The notes under the pieces: model-generated
Seen by the model: the letters and a program-made list of their open reading frames with translations, nothing else
What the model was told of the DNA's origin: nothing
Database searches by the model: none
Program-made: the position numbers and the translations under genes
IMG/VR virus record: IMGVR_UViG_3300020187_000009
Coordinates: 62,001-126,000 of that record
DNA length: 64,000 nucleotides
Source of the DNA: a virus
Strand: one strand, 5' to 3'
In this document: positions 6,840 through 14,828 of the stretch, piece by piece
Numbering within the stretch: position 1 is the stretch's first letter
How the letters are laid out: each line of letters starts with the position of its first letter

Positions 6840-6977
6840 ATGGGAAATTGGAATAGACAAAAAGAACAAGGAAGGTCAAGGGAATCAGTAGAGTCTAGTT
6901 ATAAGATAATTGGATTAGCAGTAACGTTTGTTATTGTAACACTAATCGGAGTATATGTTATTAGCATCATATCGTAA
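6840..6977 (+). CDS. Small single-span membrane protein, 45 aa
   Basis: ATG 6840 to TAA 6977. A polar N-terminal half (MGNWNRQKEQGRSRESVESS) leads into one hydrophobic segment IIGLAVTFVIVTLIGVYVIS at the C-terminus. This is the pattern of a small phage inner-membrane protein, but the role is unknown. Spacing to both neighbours (4 and 9 bases) supports it. Confidence 0.6.
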   Translation: MGNWNRQKEQGRSRESVESSYKIIGLAVTFVIVTLIGVYVISIIS

Positions 6978-6986
6978 CTAAATAAC

Positions 6987-7196
6987 ATGATACTAGATTA
7001 CTCAAAATTAAACACAGAATACATTACATGGTCCATTGAACATGGTGATGGTAGAAATAAAGAGGATCAAAGATTTGGTCAACACTTATGTGCTAAATAC
7101 GACAACATGAAAGATTTCACTGATGTGTTTTATAAAGAATCATGTGAAGAAGCGTATTCTATATTATTAAGAGACTTACATAAATTAGAAAAATAA
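6987..7196 (+). CDS. Hypothetical protein, 69 aa
   Basis: Acidic small protein rich in Tyr, Asp and Glu; not recognised. The final A of its stop is the A of the next ATG. Confidence 0.65.
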   Translation: MILDYSKLNTEYITWSIEHGDGRNKEDQRFGQHLCAKYDNMKDFTDVFYKESCEEAYSILLRDLHKLEK

Positions 7197-7534
7197 TGGG
7201 ATTATTAAGCAAAATATCATGGAAAACTCGTAGATGGAACATTAAGTTCAATCTATTAGACATTTACTTACATGACGGAGATCACTGTTGGGGATTTACA
7301 TTCTTTGAAATAGTAAAAGACTACAGACCATATTCATTATTGTCTTTTGAATTTAGGTTACCAAACGGAGCAGATATTAAATATTTTAATGTTACAAATT
7401 GGGATTTCTTATTTCTAAGTACTCCACTTTGGAAATGGTTTGATAATGAAAGTGATCGTGTTTTATGGGGAGGTACTGAACCAACCGGAATCCAAGGTAT
7501 TCTTTATAAAATAGCGGATAAAATATACAAATAA
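7196..7534 (+). CDS. Hypothetical protein, 112 aa
   Basis: Aromatic-rich (many Trp and Phe), with alternating hydrophobic residues suggesting a beta-rich soluble fold. No motif I can name. Translationally coupled to 6987 by a 1-base overlap. Confidence 0.65.
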   Translation: MGLLSKISWKTRRWNIKFNLLDIYLHDGDHCWGFTFFEIVKDYRPYSLLSFEFRLPNGADIKYFNVTNWDFLFLSTPLWKWFDNESDRVLWGGTEPTGIQGILYKIADKIYK

Positions 7535-7543
7535 ACAAAGAAG

Positions 7544-7828
7544 ATGAGCGAAATTAAAAAGAAATACAAAAAAGAAGACATAGATATATTAGACTCTATT
7601 ATAAAAGAAGGTAGACATGCTGCTGTTTTAGAGGTTAAAGTAGTTGGTTGCTCTAAAATACAGGATCACTTAATTTATCAATGTGTTTATATTCACGCTA
7701 AAAAACTATGTGAAACGTATATAATAGCACGTGACATAACAGATGCCATGAAAAGATTAGAGCCTTTTGTTGAGTCAGGTTCTCCTGAAGCGGTAGTAAA
7801 TCATATATTGGGAAGTGAAAGATACTAG
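7544..7828 (+). CDS. Hypothetical protein, 94 aa
   Basis: Begins with a Lys/Glu-rich helix (MSEIKKKYKKEDIDILDSI). The middle looks like a small beta-sheet with three Cys. No family recognised. Confidence 0.65.
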   Translation: MSEIKKKYKKEDIDILDSIIKEGRHAAVLEVKVVGCSKIQDHLIYQCVYIHAKKLCETYIIARDITDAMKRLEPFVESGSPEAVVNHILGSERY

Positions 7829-7867
7829 CAACCACTAGTAGATGGAAGCATACAAAACCAAAATGAT

Positions 7868-8341
7868 ATGAAAGTTCATTTAAAAAAGCTATCGCAAAAA
7901 GATATTGAAGAAAGAAAGGCAAATTATGATGTATTCGTTGAAGTAAAAGATAAAAATATGATAGGAGGAGTACAACCAAAGGTATTACTAACTCAAGAAG
8001 AGAATGGTAATTTAAAGATGGATGACGAAATGAGTAAGCTATTATTTGGAGAAACTCAAATGAATTGGAAACTTGTTAGAGAACGTGATGGGTTAACAAA
8101 ACAATCTAATGGTATTAAATGGTTAGAGTGGAATGAAAATGGTAGTTTTAAAGAACAATTTGAAGAAGGTGCAATTGGTAGAAGTTTACTTATGTCACCG
8201 TTCAATCAATCATTCACATGGCAAACCACAACGATAACAGAAATTATGGAACAGAGGGATGATTACATTAAATTTAAAACAGGAAACAGTACTTACGAAC
8301 TATCTAAGATATATCCTGAACTAGAAGGTAATCCAGTATAA
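7868..8341 (+). CDS. Hypothetical protein, 157 aa
   Basis: A soluble, Trp-containing protein without a clear motif. It is separated from the previous gene by about 40 bases, slightly more than usual here; no promoter is evident in the gap. Confidence 0.65.
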   Translation: MKVHLKKLSQKDIEERKANYDVFVEVKDKNMIGGVQPKVLLTQEENGNLKMDDEMSKLLFGETQMNWKLVRERDGLTKQSNGIKWLEWNENGSFKEQFEEGAIGRSLLMSPFNQSFTWQTTTITEIMEQRDDYIKFKTGNSTYELSKIYPELEGNPV

Positions 8342-8345
8342 AGAA

Positions 8346-8573
8346 ATGAAAGCAATATTAGAATTTAGTTTACCCGAAGATAAACGCGAGTTTATAATAG
8401 CAAATGAAGGAGAGCATATGCACTCCACGCTTTGTAGTATGGATCAATGGTTAAGAGGTAAGATTAAATACGCACCCGAAGATATAAGTGATGATTCTTA
8501 TGAAACATTTGAATTATGTAGAGAGCAGCTACATAATTTCCTTAATGAAAATAATATTAATTTAGATATATGA
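8346..8573 (+). CDS. Hypothetical protein, 75 aa
   Basis: An acidic helical protein including HMHSTLCSMDQWLRGKIKY, followed by FELCREQLHNFLNENN. Similar small acidic proteins are frequent in phages, but I cannot assign a role. It overlaps the next ATG by 4 bases (ATGA). Confidence 0.65.
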   Translation: MKAILEFSLPEDKREFIIANEGEHMHSTLCSMDQWLRGKIKYAPEDISDDSYETFELCREQLHNFLNENNINLDI

Positions 8574-8860
8574 AGCCAATTAGTTATAGAATAACCAGAG
8601 AAGAATATTATAATGAATTTGGTAAAGGTACCTCTCCTAGCTTTTATGTTCAAGAACTTAGGCCATTCTTATTCTTCTGGAAGAGATGGTTATATATTAA
8701 GCACGAACAAGGCGTTTACCAAGATTTTTATACGGAGAGAACTAGCTTCAATTCAATGCTTGACGCTAAAAACTTTATTAAAGAAGTATTAATAAATGAA
8801 GTATCTAGACAGAAAGTTTCGAAAATGGTGATTGAAACTTACGATAATAATTCTATATAA
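8570..8860 (+). CDS. Hypothetical protein, 96 aa
   Basis: Starts MKPISYRITREEYYNEFGKG. Phe/Tyr/Trp-rich, beta-then-alpha in appearance. Function unknown. Coupled to the previous gene by an ATGA overlap. Confidence 0.65.
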   Translation: MKPISYRITREEYYNEFGKGTSPSFYVQELRPFLFFWKRWLYIKHEQGVYQDFYTERTSFNSMLDAKNFIKEVLINEVSRQKVSKMVIETYDNNSI

Positions 8861-8878
8861 ACTATATGCGGATAGATA

Positions 8879-9004
8879 ATGAAACAATTTAAACTTATTA
8901 CAAAAGCAGGTACTTATGAAACCGATACTTTCTTTCAATTAGTGCTAGAAGTGCTCAAACACAGATTTTGGCATTTACGAACACATGGAAAGTGGATAGA
9001 TTAA
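8879..9004 (+). CDS. Hypothetical small protein, 41 aa
   Basis: ATG 8879 to TAA 9004: MKQFKLITKAGTYETDTFF and a basic His/Arg/Trp-rich end. The start lies 18 bases after a stop and the stop lies 11 bases before the likely next start at 9016, which is the usual spacing here. Not recognised. Confidence 0.5.
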   Translation: MKQFKLITKAGTYETDTFFQLVLEVLKHRFWHLRTHGKWID

Positions 9005-9015
9005 AACAAATTAAT

Positions 9016-9657
9016 ATGGAACCAGAATTAGACATATTTGATCAGTGGTCTAAAGAGAGATCTAAAAAGTCTTGGATAATAAGAAAAATACAATGGATTC
9101 CATTATGGTGGGATAATGAAGGAAGATATACTCTTAAGAATATCAAAACAGGATTTAAAAATATCTTTTATTGGTTACCTATCATTTGGAAAGATCGTAA
9201 TTGGGATTCTCATTACATCTTTGAGATAATGATGCACAAATTAAAAGCGCAGTCTAAATACATTGGGAGTAGAGATATTCATACAAGAGCAAAACGCGAT
9301 GTAGAAGTTATGATGACATGTGTTAGGTTAATGAAACTTGTACAAGATGAGACTTATAGTTCAGAATACTCTGACTACCACAAGACTAAACATTGGTTTA
9401 AACCAACCGAGAAAGAAGGTTATAGTTCATGGGAATCTAAATTACTTACCGAAGACTTTAACGAGTATTTTAAGAAATATCCATTAATATACAATAGAGT
9501 TGTTGGACATAGTGAAGGTCCATTTCCATTAGATGGGGAAGACCACTCAGAAATTAAACAAAGAGTAGCAATGAACATTGGTCATATAAACCACGAAAGA
9601 GCAAACGCTTTATTATTTAAAATAATGGCAGAAAACATTTCTAGATGGTGGGATTAA
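9016..9657 (+). CDS. Hypothetical protein, 213 aa
   Basis: I prefer ATG 9016 (MEPELDIFDQWSKERSKKS) over the upstream in-frame ATG 8968, which would overlap the small gene at 8879. The protein has a Trp-rich N-terminal third, then an MMHKLKAQSKYIG helix and conserved-looking acidic stretches (GEDHSEIKQRV). No catalytic motif is clear. The C-terminus overlaps the next gene. Confidence 0.65.
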   Translation: MEPELDIFDQWSKERSKKSWIIRKIQWIPLWWDNEGRYTLKNIKTGFKNIFYWLPIIWKDRNWDSHYIFEIMMHKLKAQSKYIGSRDIHTRAKRDVEVMMTCVRLMKLVQDETYSSEYSDYHKTKHWFKPTEKEGYSSWESKLLTEDFNEYFKKYPLIYNRVVGHSEGPFPLDGEDHSEIKQRVAMNIGHINHERANALLFKIMAENISRWWD

Positions 9658-9881
9658 CAATAATAGGAATAGTATTTGTAATATTGTGGATTGGAATAAT
9701 TTATGAGATTAAAAATATGCCAACAATAGATAGGTTCGGAAACATAATTAAAGATAGGAAATCAAAAAGAACACTGAAGGTTAAGGTAATTAGGTTTTTA
9801 CAAAATAAATTTGTGCAAGATACAATACCATGGCTTATCTTAATAATATCAGTGTTAATTTTTTACAAAACAAGTAATTAA
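9645..9881 (+). CDS. Small membrane protein, 78 aa
   Basis: Two hydrophobic segments: LTIIGIVFVILWIGIIY at residues ~4-20 and DTIPWLILIISVLIFY near the C-terminus, joined by a basic, probably cytoplasmic loop. No signal for lysis or transport can be read from this alone. Overlaps the upstream gene by 13 bases. Confidence 0.65.
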   Translation: MVGLTIIGIVFVILWIGIIYEIKNMPTIDRFGNIIKDRKSKRTLKVKVIRFLQNKFVQDTIPWLILIISVLIFYKTSN

Positions 9882-9885
9882 TAAT

Positions 9886-10062
9886 ATGTTAGGTTTAAAA
9901 AGAAAGGAAGAAAAAGGATATATTGGTGGAGTATGTTCAGGAATTGCAGAATGGTCAGGTACTTCAGCAATTGCATGGAGAATTATATTTATATTAGTAC
10001 CTTACGGACTTTGGGTGTATCTTGCACTATTGATAATGCTTAAACAAAACAATGATGGATAG
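9886..10062 (+). CDS. PspC-domain membrane protein, 58 aa
   Basis: ATG 9886 to TAG 10062. The sequence reads LKRKEEKGYIGGVCSGIAEW, then a hydrophobic segment WRIIFILVPYGLWVYLALLIM. That is the PspC (phage shock protein C) domain: a G-G-V-C-x-G-[IL]-A motif followed by a membrane helix. In bacteria PspC senses envelope stress; a phage copy could dampen or mimic that response. The gene overlaps the next one by 11 bases. Confidence 0.85.
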   Translation: MLGLKRKEEKGYIGGVCSGIAEWSGTSAIAWRIIFILVPYGLWVYLALLIMLKQNNDG

Positions 10063-10390
10063 AATACAGAGATTACAGAATAATATTGCAGAATGGTCTG
10101 ATGCTTCATTTGGAAAAACTGATAGGACTATTGGAATCTTAAACCACTTGAAGGAAGAGGTTGAAGAAGTTATTGAGGCAAAAAATAATTATGAAGAAGA
10201 TCCTACCGGGCTAGCACAGCACAGAATGGCCAGCGAATTTGCAGATTGTTTAATACTTATATTAGATGCTGCAAGAAAAAGTGACTTAAACACGGATCTA
10301 TTATTACAGGCGTCTGAATATAAAATGACTATAAATAGAAATAGAGAATGGGGAGATCCTAATAAACAAGGATATCATAAACATAAATAA
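10052..10390 (+). CDS. MazG-like nucleotide pyrophosphohydrolase
   Basis: The 112-residue protein has the all-alpha NTP-PPase signature: E-E-V-E-E-V-I-E-A-K near residues 30-39 and E-F-A-D-C-L-I-L-I-L-D near 64-74, the two acidic helices that bind Mg2+. MazG-type enzymes hydrolyse (d)NTPs to (d)NMPs. In phages they are thought to clean the nucleotide pool or affect (p)ppGpp signalling. Two adjacent ATGs (10052, 10055) are possible starts. Confidence 0.8.
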   Translation: MMDRIQRLQNNIAEWSDASFGKTDRTIGILNHLKEEVEEVIEAKNNYEEDPTGLAQHRMASEFADCLILILDAARKSDLNTDLLLQASEYKMTINRNREWGDPNKQGYHKHK

Positions 10391-10391
10391 T

Positions 10392-10628
10392 ATGACAAAA
10401 GAAAAAATTATAGAAAGGCTTTTAGAAGATAAAAATATTACAGTTTCTGAGGCTATGTTGCTCTTAGCAAATGACCCAATTCCCATCAGTATACCGTATA
10501 TAGTACAAAATCCATCACGGCATGATACTACTGGAAACCCTCCAAACGTATGGTGCTCTACTCAAACATCAAATGTACCGGCTTTTGAATATCCAGATAC
10601 TAAATGGCCAAACACAGAAGAGAAATGA
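10392..10628 (+). CDS. Hypothetical protein, 78 aa
   Basis: A helical N-terminal half (MTKEKIIERLLEDKNITVSEA) is followed by a Pro/Asn/Thr-rich C-terminal half. Not recognised. Its TGA overlaps the next ATG (ATGA at 10625-10628). Confidence 0.65.
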   Translation: MTKEKIIERLLEDKNITVSEAMLLLANDPIPISIPYIVQNPSRHDTTGNPPNVWCSTQTSNVPAFEYPDTKWPNTEEK

Positions 10629-11197
10629 AAAACTTAATTGTAATATCACATCCCGATCAAAAATCATTCTGTTATAACGGGATTTACAAAACAATTTTAA
10701 ACACATTAAAAGATCGTAATGAAGATGTAGAAGTATTAGATCTCTATAGCGATGAATTCTCTAGACCAAGGACGGACTTAATTAAAAAGTATAAAGAACT
10801 TGTAACTTGGTCTGATAGGATTTATTTTGTATCTCCAGTGTGGTGGTTTAGATTAACTCCAAGAATGGAAATATTCTTTGATGAGGTCTTTACTCCAGGG
10901 TTTGCATACAATTTCATACCTATTATTGGTCCTTACGCATATCCTAAACCTCTATTAAATGATAAGAAAGTTAGGACATACATCACACATGGCGCACCAG
11001 GGCTTCCTGTTAAATTGATATATCTAAACTCAGTTAAATTGAGATTGGTTATGGGCGTATTCACATTTGTATTCGGTTGGAAATTGTCACGTTGGTTTAA
11101 AACCAAACAATTTTGGTCAGTCCCTTTCATATCTCAAGAAAAAAGAGAAAAGTATTTAGAAAGTGTACGTAGAGATATTTTAAAAGACCTAAAGTAA
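10625..11197 (+). CDS. Flavodoxin-fold NAD(P)H-quinone oxidoreductase-like protein
   Basis: I use ATG 10625, which overlaps the upstream stop. The 190-residue protein begins MKNLIVISHPDQKSFCYNG, has SPVWWFRLTPRMEIFFDEVF near residues 67-86 and ITHGAPG near 119. This is the layout of the Flavodoxin_2 family (NQO/MdaB/KefF-like), which binds FMN or FAD and reduces quinones. In a phage it may help redox balance of the infected cell. An inserted hydrophobic stretch (LVMGVFTFVFGWKL) is unusual. Confidence 0.75.
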   Translation: MKNLIVISHPDQKSFCYNGIYKTILNTLKDRNEDVEVLDLYSDEFSRPRTDLIKKYKELVTWSDRIYFVSPVWWFRLTPRMEIFFDEVFTPGFAYNFIPIIGPYAYPKPLLNDKKVRTYITHGAPGLPVKLIYLNSVKLRLVMGVFTFVFGWKLSRWFKTKQFWSVPFISQEKREKYLESVRRDILKDLK

Positions 11198-11257
11198 TTT
11201 ATGAAACTTTTAAACAAACAATCATATAACTTCATATAAATTTAAAAAACAAATATC

Positions 11258-11569
11258 ATGGAACAAACAATTGCCTTTATCTCAGGTGTACTACTATCAC
11301 TATTAATTGCCGGAATTTACAAAATGTTTAATATGTCTCGAACCGTAACGGATCTTGAATTAAAAATACAATACATGTTGGAATTAGAAGCAGAACAAAA
11401 TGACCTCTACGATACACTAGATACACTAGTGGATGACCTAAATACTAGATGCGATAGCATCGAAAACATATGTGATGATCTAGATGAACGAATAGAAGAA
11501 TGCGAATATGAGGTTCAAGAAGATCTGGAGTCAGTTCCGTTATGTAAATGCGCACTAGGCAAATCTTAA
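11258..11569 (+). CDS. Membrane-anchored coiled-coil protein, 103 aa
   Basis: An N-terminal transmembrane segment (IAFISGVLLSLLIAGIYKM, residues ~4-22) is followed by an acidic heptad-rich region with two short similar repeats (YDTLDTLVDDL...CDSIENICDDLDERIEEC) and a Cys-containing tail. It would face the periplasm or cytoplasm as a trimer or dimer. No family recognised; a spanin-like or host-membrane role is possible. Confidence 0.65.
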   Translation: MEQTIAFISGVLLSLLIAGIYKMFNMSRTVTDLELKIQYMLELEAEQNDLYDTLDTLVDDLNTRCDSIENICDDLDERIEECEYEVQEDLESVPLCKCALGKS

Positions 11570-11650
11570 TACCTGTATAATATTTAATATACTTTTGAAA
11601 CTTATTACTAAATCCTTATATAAATTAAACAAACAAATAAATAATTAAAC

Positions 11651-11830
11651 ATGGAAAATTCAATTTATGACCAAATGGTCGAGCTTCTAGAAGAAGTAAG
11701 TGCAGATGTTGTTAAGTTCTACGAGAGTGGAAACAAATCAGCAGGAACAAGAGTAAGAAAAGCAATGCAGTCTTTAAAAGCATTGGCTCAGGAACAACGT
11801 ACTGAGATTTCTGAAATTAACAAAAAGTAA
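11651..11830 (+). CDS. Histone H1-like (Hc1-type) protein, 59 aa
   Basis: ATG 11651 to TAA 11830. The sequence (MENSIYDQMVELLEEVSADV, then KFYESGNKSAGTRVRKAMQ) matches the short N-terminal type of the bacterial Hc1/H1-like family that is common in Bacteroidota and their phages. The Lys/Arg-rich helix is expected to bind DNA. The basic Lys/Ala-rich tail of longer homologues is missing. The gene has its own AT-rich leader and a strong terminator. Confidence 0.75.
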   Translation: MENSIYDQMVELLEEVSADVVKFYESGNKSAGTRVRKAMQSLKALAQEQRTEISEINKK

Positions 11831-11833
11831 AGA

Positions 11834-11857
11834 TTAGGGCCTTCGGGCCCTAATTTT
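11834..11857 (+). terminator. Intrinsic terminator with UUCG tetraloop
   Basis: TTAGGGCC (11834-11841), loop TTCG, then GGCCCTAA (11846-11853), followed by TTTT. It closes the Hc1-like gene. Confidence 0.9.
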
Positions 11858-11876
11858 AATAACTACAGAATTAAAA

Positions 11877-12080
11877 ATGACTATTGAAATTTGGATTAAA
11901 GAAGGAGATATAGAAAACCTAAAGGTTTTAATGTCTAGACAGTGGTTTTCAGACATTAATGAATACGAAGAGGTAGGATATAAACAAAGTAGTCATGTTG
12001 GATATATTTGCGTACACATAGGACTTAATGAATACACAATACTAAAGAATCATGATTTATTATATAAAAAAACTAATTAA
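11877..12080 (+). CDS. Hypothetical protein, 67 aa
   Basis: A small mixed alpha/beta protein (MTIEIWIKEGDIENLKVLMS). Not recognised. Its last base is the first base of the next start codon. Confidence 0.65.
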   Translation: MTIEIWIKEGDIENLKVLMSRQWFSDINEYEEVGYKQSSHVGYICVHIGLNEYTILKNHDLLYKKTN

Positions 12081-12574
12081 TGTTAGATAGAATTAAAGCC
12101 CCGTTTTTATACTGGTTAGAACTTTATAGTGAAATTAGAATCTGGTCTATCTTTAGAAGGGCAGCATTCGACAATCAAAAAATGCTAGATACTGAACATG
12201 GTCTTAGGGTTGACTGGTTAGGCAGGATTTATGGAGTTATTAATATACCCCAAGAAGTTGAAGGAGCAGCAGATCAAGTACAACAGGCATATGTACTTCA
12301 ACAAATTACAAAATACGGTGCTGTAATGGCTAAGATAGGATTAGCTGATATAGTATTTCCAGAGATAGAAAAAATTAAAGGGAGTCCTGCGTATCTAGTT
12401 GTTCTCTGGCCAGAATACGAATCACTTGCCTTTTGGATAATTGTAGGTAATTTGATCAGAACCTCAATTATTGGAATAACAACATACATCCTAATTAAAC
12501 TAATAGTTAATAACTATAGTTATTTAACAGAATTGTTTAATTTAACTAAGGATAGTATACAATCAATACTATAA
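12080..12574 (+). CDS. Membrane-associated hypothetical protein, 164 aa
   Basis: The N-terminal 60% is soluble with several Trp. A C-terminal pair of hydrophobic stretches follows (ESLAFWIIVGNLIRTSIIGITTYILIKLIV split around a Pro-free turn, residues ~112-141). Not assigned to any family. It is coupled by one-base overlaps to both neighbours. Confidence 0.65.
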   Translation: MLDRIKAPFLYWLELYSEIRIWSIFRRAAFDNQKMLDTEHGLRVDWLGRIYGVINIPQEVEGAADQVQQAYVLQQITKYGAVMAKIGLADIVFPEIEKIKGSPAYLVVLWPEYESLAFWIIVGNLIRTSIIGITTYILIKLIVNNYSYLTELFNLTKDSIQSIL

Positions 12575-13335
12575 TGGAAAAGATCGAGAGAGTATATGAT
12601 GATTTAGGAAATAGATTTTATCAAGTAACATTAGACGGAAAGGTAATTGCAAAGTTACCTTCTGTTACTACTATTTTAGGCAATACTACGGATAAATCCG
12701 GTATTGACAGATGGAGAAAAAAGATTGGAGAAGAGGAAGCGGATAGAATCTCAAATCTATCTATGAATCGAGGTACCATCATGCATCGCTTAATTGAATT
12801 ATATAAGTCAGAAACTTCAGGTGAACCTAGTGAAAGGCTTGAAGTCTTAAAAAGAATATCAGAAACCGACGAAGAATGTATTCAATTTAATGGAGATCCT
12901 AACGGAGAAATATGGTTGAATAGTGCATGGGAAATGTTCTATAAGTTCTATAATAACCATTCTGATTATTTTGGAACTATTAAAAAAGTAATCGAATCTG
13001 AATCTTTTTTATGGACCACTAAAGGTGGAGGTTGGGCTGGAACTGTTGATAATATATCAGAACTAGTCGACAATAAAATCAAAGTCATTGATTATAAAAA
13101 CAGCCGCAAACCTAAGCGAGAATCCTGGATTACCGACTATTACATACAAACATCAGCATATTGGATGGCATATTGGGATAGGACTGGTATTAAGGCAGAC
13201 GGAGCGGAAATCTGGGTATCAAACGAAATAGATGATATTCCGCAAAAATTTACACTAACTGTAACAGATTTAGAATTCTATCTAAAACAATTCTTAAAGC
13301 GTAGAGAGATGTTTAGAGAGAAATTTGATATATAA
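12574..13335 (+). CDS. PD-(D/E)XK exonuclease (RecB/Cas4-like)
   Basis: In 253 residues the protein carries the full RecB-family core: RGTIMHRLIELY (motif with His, residues ~67-78), GGGWAGTVDNISEL (Asp of motif I, ~149-162), KVIDYKNSRK (D-x-K motif, ~169-178) and QTSAYWMAYW (motif with Gln and Tyr, ~192-201). Such enzymes degrade DNA ends; in phages they act in recombination, replication-linked processing or host DNA breakdown. It starts with the stop of the upstream gene. Confidence 0.82.
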   Translation: MEKIERVYDDLGNRFYQVTLDGKVIAKLPSVTTILGNTTDKSGIDRWRKKIGEEEADRISNLSMNRGTIMHRLIELYKSETSGEPSERLEVLKRISETDEECIQFNGDPNGEIWLNSAWEMFYKFYNNHSDYFGTIKKVIESESFLWTTKGGGWAGTVDNISELVDNKIKVIDYKNSRKPKRESWITDYYIQTSAYWMAYWDRTGIKADGAEIWVSNEIDDIPQKFTLTVTDLEFYLKQFLKRREMFREKFDI

Positions 13336-13336
13336 A
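13327..13336 (+). promoter_or_regulatory. Late-promoter-like box GATATATAAA
   Basis: The box overlaps the nuclease stop codon and ends 22 bases before ATG 13359, the spacing seen for the same box at 21696, 29640, 32973 and 37032. It resembles the T4 late promoter TATAAATA. Confidence 0.45.
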
Positions 13337-13358
13337 TAAGTCAAACAAATAAACAATT

Positions 13359-13658
13359 ATGAATAAATTAAACTCATTTTTAGCAGATCACGGATCAAAA
13401 GTAATTATAATACTTTTGATTTTAACCTATTTCAAGTCATGCTCTATTAACTCTGATGTTGATAGAATCAAAAAAGATTTAAGAGCAACTGAGTCAGAGA
13501 TCGACACATTAACAACATCTTTAAGTTCTAAAATCATCACAGAAAGTAAAATGATTGAATTGATTAAAGAGACTCCAGCTTGGAAAACTTTAAGAATAGA
13601 AGAAATATCAGACAAAGAGCGTATTTCAATAAACGCATTAGAAGAAAAAGAAGACTAA
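13359..13658 (+). CDS. Membrane-anchored coiled-coil protein, 99 aa (possible inner-membrane spanin)
   Basis: One transmembrane segment (VIIILLILTYFKSC, residues ~15-28) is followed by a long charged coiled-coil outward region and an acidic end. This is the layout of an inner-membrane spanin, and the amidase endolysin lies 1.5 kb downstream, but no partner outer-membrane lipoprotein was found, so the call is only a suggestion. Confidence 0.6.
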   Translation: MNKLNSFLADHGSKVIIILLILTYFKSCSINSDVDRIKKDLRATESEIDTLTTSLSSKIITESKMIELIKETPAWKTLRIEEISDKERISINALEEKED

Positions 13659-13861
13659 TGAATAGCGAGACTAAGTCTCAAGGATTTGGAGACGACTTTG
13701 AAAAGCTTGCAAAAGCAATGCGCCTTGATAAACTTGCACAAATGGCAGCAGGCGCTATGGGTAAGGAAGACTGCGGATGTAAAGGCCGTAAGGAAGATCT
13801 AAACAATCCAGATCTTTTAGTCAATAAGGTATTTTATAAAAATAAAAATAAAGATGAATAA
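13658..13861 (+). CDS. Hypothetical protein with CGC motif, 67 aa
   Basis: ATG 13658 shares its A with the preceding TAA. Features are FEKLAKAMRLDKLAQMAAGA, an amphipathic helix, and EDCGCKGRKEDLNNPD, a short Cys motif. Very similar small proteins with a D-C-G-C-x-x-R-K-E-x-L-N pattern are common in T4-like and Bacteroidota phages, but their function is not known to me. Confidence 0.6.
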   Translation: MNSETKSQGFGDDFEKLAKAMRLDKLAQMAAGAMGKEDCGCKGRKEDLNNPDLLVNKVFYKNKNKDE

Positions 13862-14828
13862 TAATCTAGTAAAGAATTTTGTCATAGGAACGTTTGTGTC
13901 TCTGTACTTATTAGTTAGTATAGTATCTACAATACATGTAATTAACTTCTTCGAATTGTCAAACCCGTATTGGTTGGCAGTTACATTGGCAATCGGATTT
14001 GAAGTAGGAGCTGCTGCTTCGCTAGCATCGCTTGTTATTTTAGACAAAATGAATAAAACTCTAGTATGGGCTCTATTTATTACAATTACACTAATGCAAA
14101 TGCAAGGTAATATGTACCATGCATTTACGAACTTAGAAAACTTTCAAAGCTGGTCGGAATTATTTAACTTAATTGAAGAAGAGCCTCTATACCAGAAAAG
14201 AATTCTTTCTTTAGTATCAGGAGCAATACTGCCACTAGTAGCTCTAGGATTTATAAAATCATTAGTAGACTATATTAAACCACAGGATGACAGCGAATTT
14301 ACACCAGAAGACAGTAGTTTTTCTAGTATTGGTGCGAAAGATACAAGCGAACCTGATCCTATTCCAGAAAAAGAATGGGACGAAGATCATGAATTAGACA
14401 GGGTAATGAATGACATGTCAGATTTTGATGAGTTTGGTGAGGATGATTTTCCAGAATATGAATTAGAAGATGTCCTAGATCCTCCAAATGCAGCATTAGT
14501 AAACGCTGCTGAAAGTTACAAAGAAGAACTAGTAGAATCTAATAAAGATGATTTTCATGACTTAGATGTTACACTCAACGACGGATTAGCAGATATTGAT
14601 GTAATAGATCCTGTAATAATTGAACCATGGTCCGATATTACCAAATCTGAAGAGCCAGATTCTTATGAAAATAATCCAACTTCAGTTGGTGCTGTAGTTA
14701 AAGACATCACAGATAATCAAGAAGAAGGTGATCTTATGGAAATAGCAAAGAGAAAGCTAGCAATGGAGCAACTCCAACGTTTTGTAAAAGAAAAAAGAAA
14801 TGGTAAAGACTCTGCCGATAAAGCTTAG
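13854..14828 (+). CDS. Multi-span membrane protein with long acidic tail, 324 aa
   Basis: Four hydrophobic segments fill residues 1-145 (near 9-29, 40-63, 67-85 and 117-135). The remaining ~180 residues are strongly acidic (many Asp/Glu) and likely cytoplasmic, ending in a Lys/Glu helix. I do not recognise the family. Place in the operon before the endolysin makes a lysis or envelope role possible, but there is no direct evidence. Confidence 0.65.
   Translation: MNNNLVKNFVIGTFVSLYLLVSIVSTIHVINFFELSNPYWLAVTLAIGFEVGAAASLASLVILDKMNKTLVWALFITITLMQMQGNMYHAFTNLENFQSWSELFNLIEEEPLYQKRILSLVSGAILPLVALGFIKSLVDYIKPQDDSEFTPEDSSFSSIGAKDTSEPDPIPEKEWDEDHELDRVMNDMSDFDEFGEDDFPEYELEDVLDPPNAALVNAAESYKEELVESNKDDFHDLDVTLNDGLADIDVIDPVIIEPWSDITKSEEPDSYENNPTSVGAVVKDITDNQEEGDLMEIAKRKLAMEQLQRFVKEKRNGKDSADKA

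Noticed and set aside
13580-13657. Upstream extension of the 13658 gene to ATG 13580
   Set aside because: It would overlap the previous gene by 79 bases with a very basic odd sequence; ATG 13658 overlaps the stop by one base, the usual junction.
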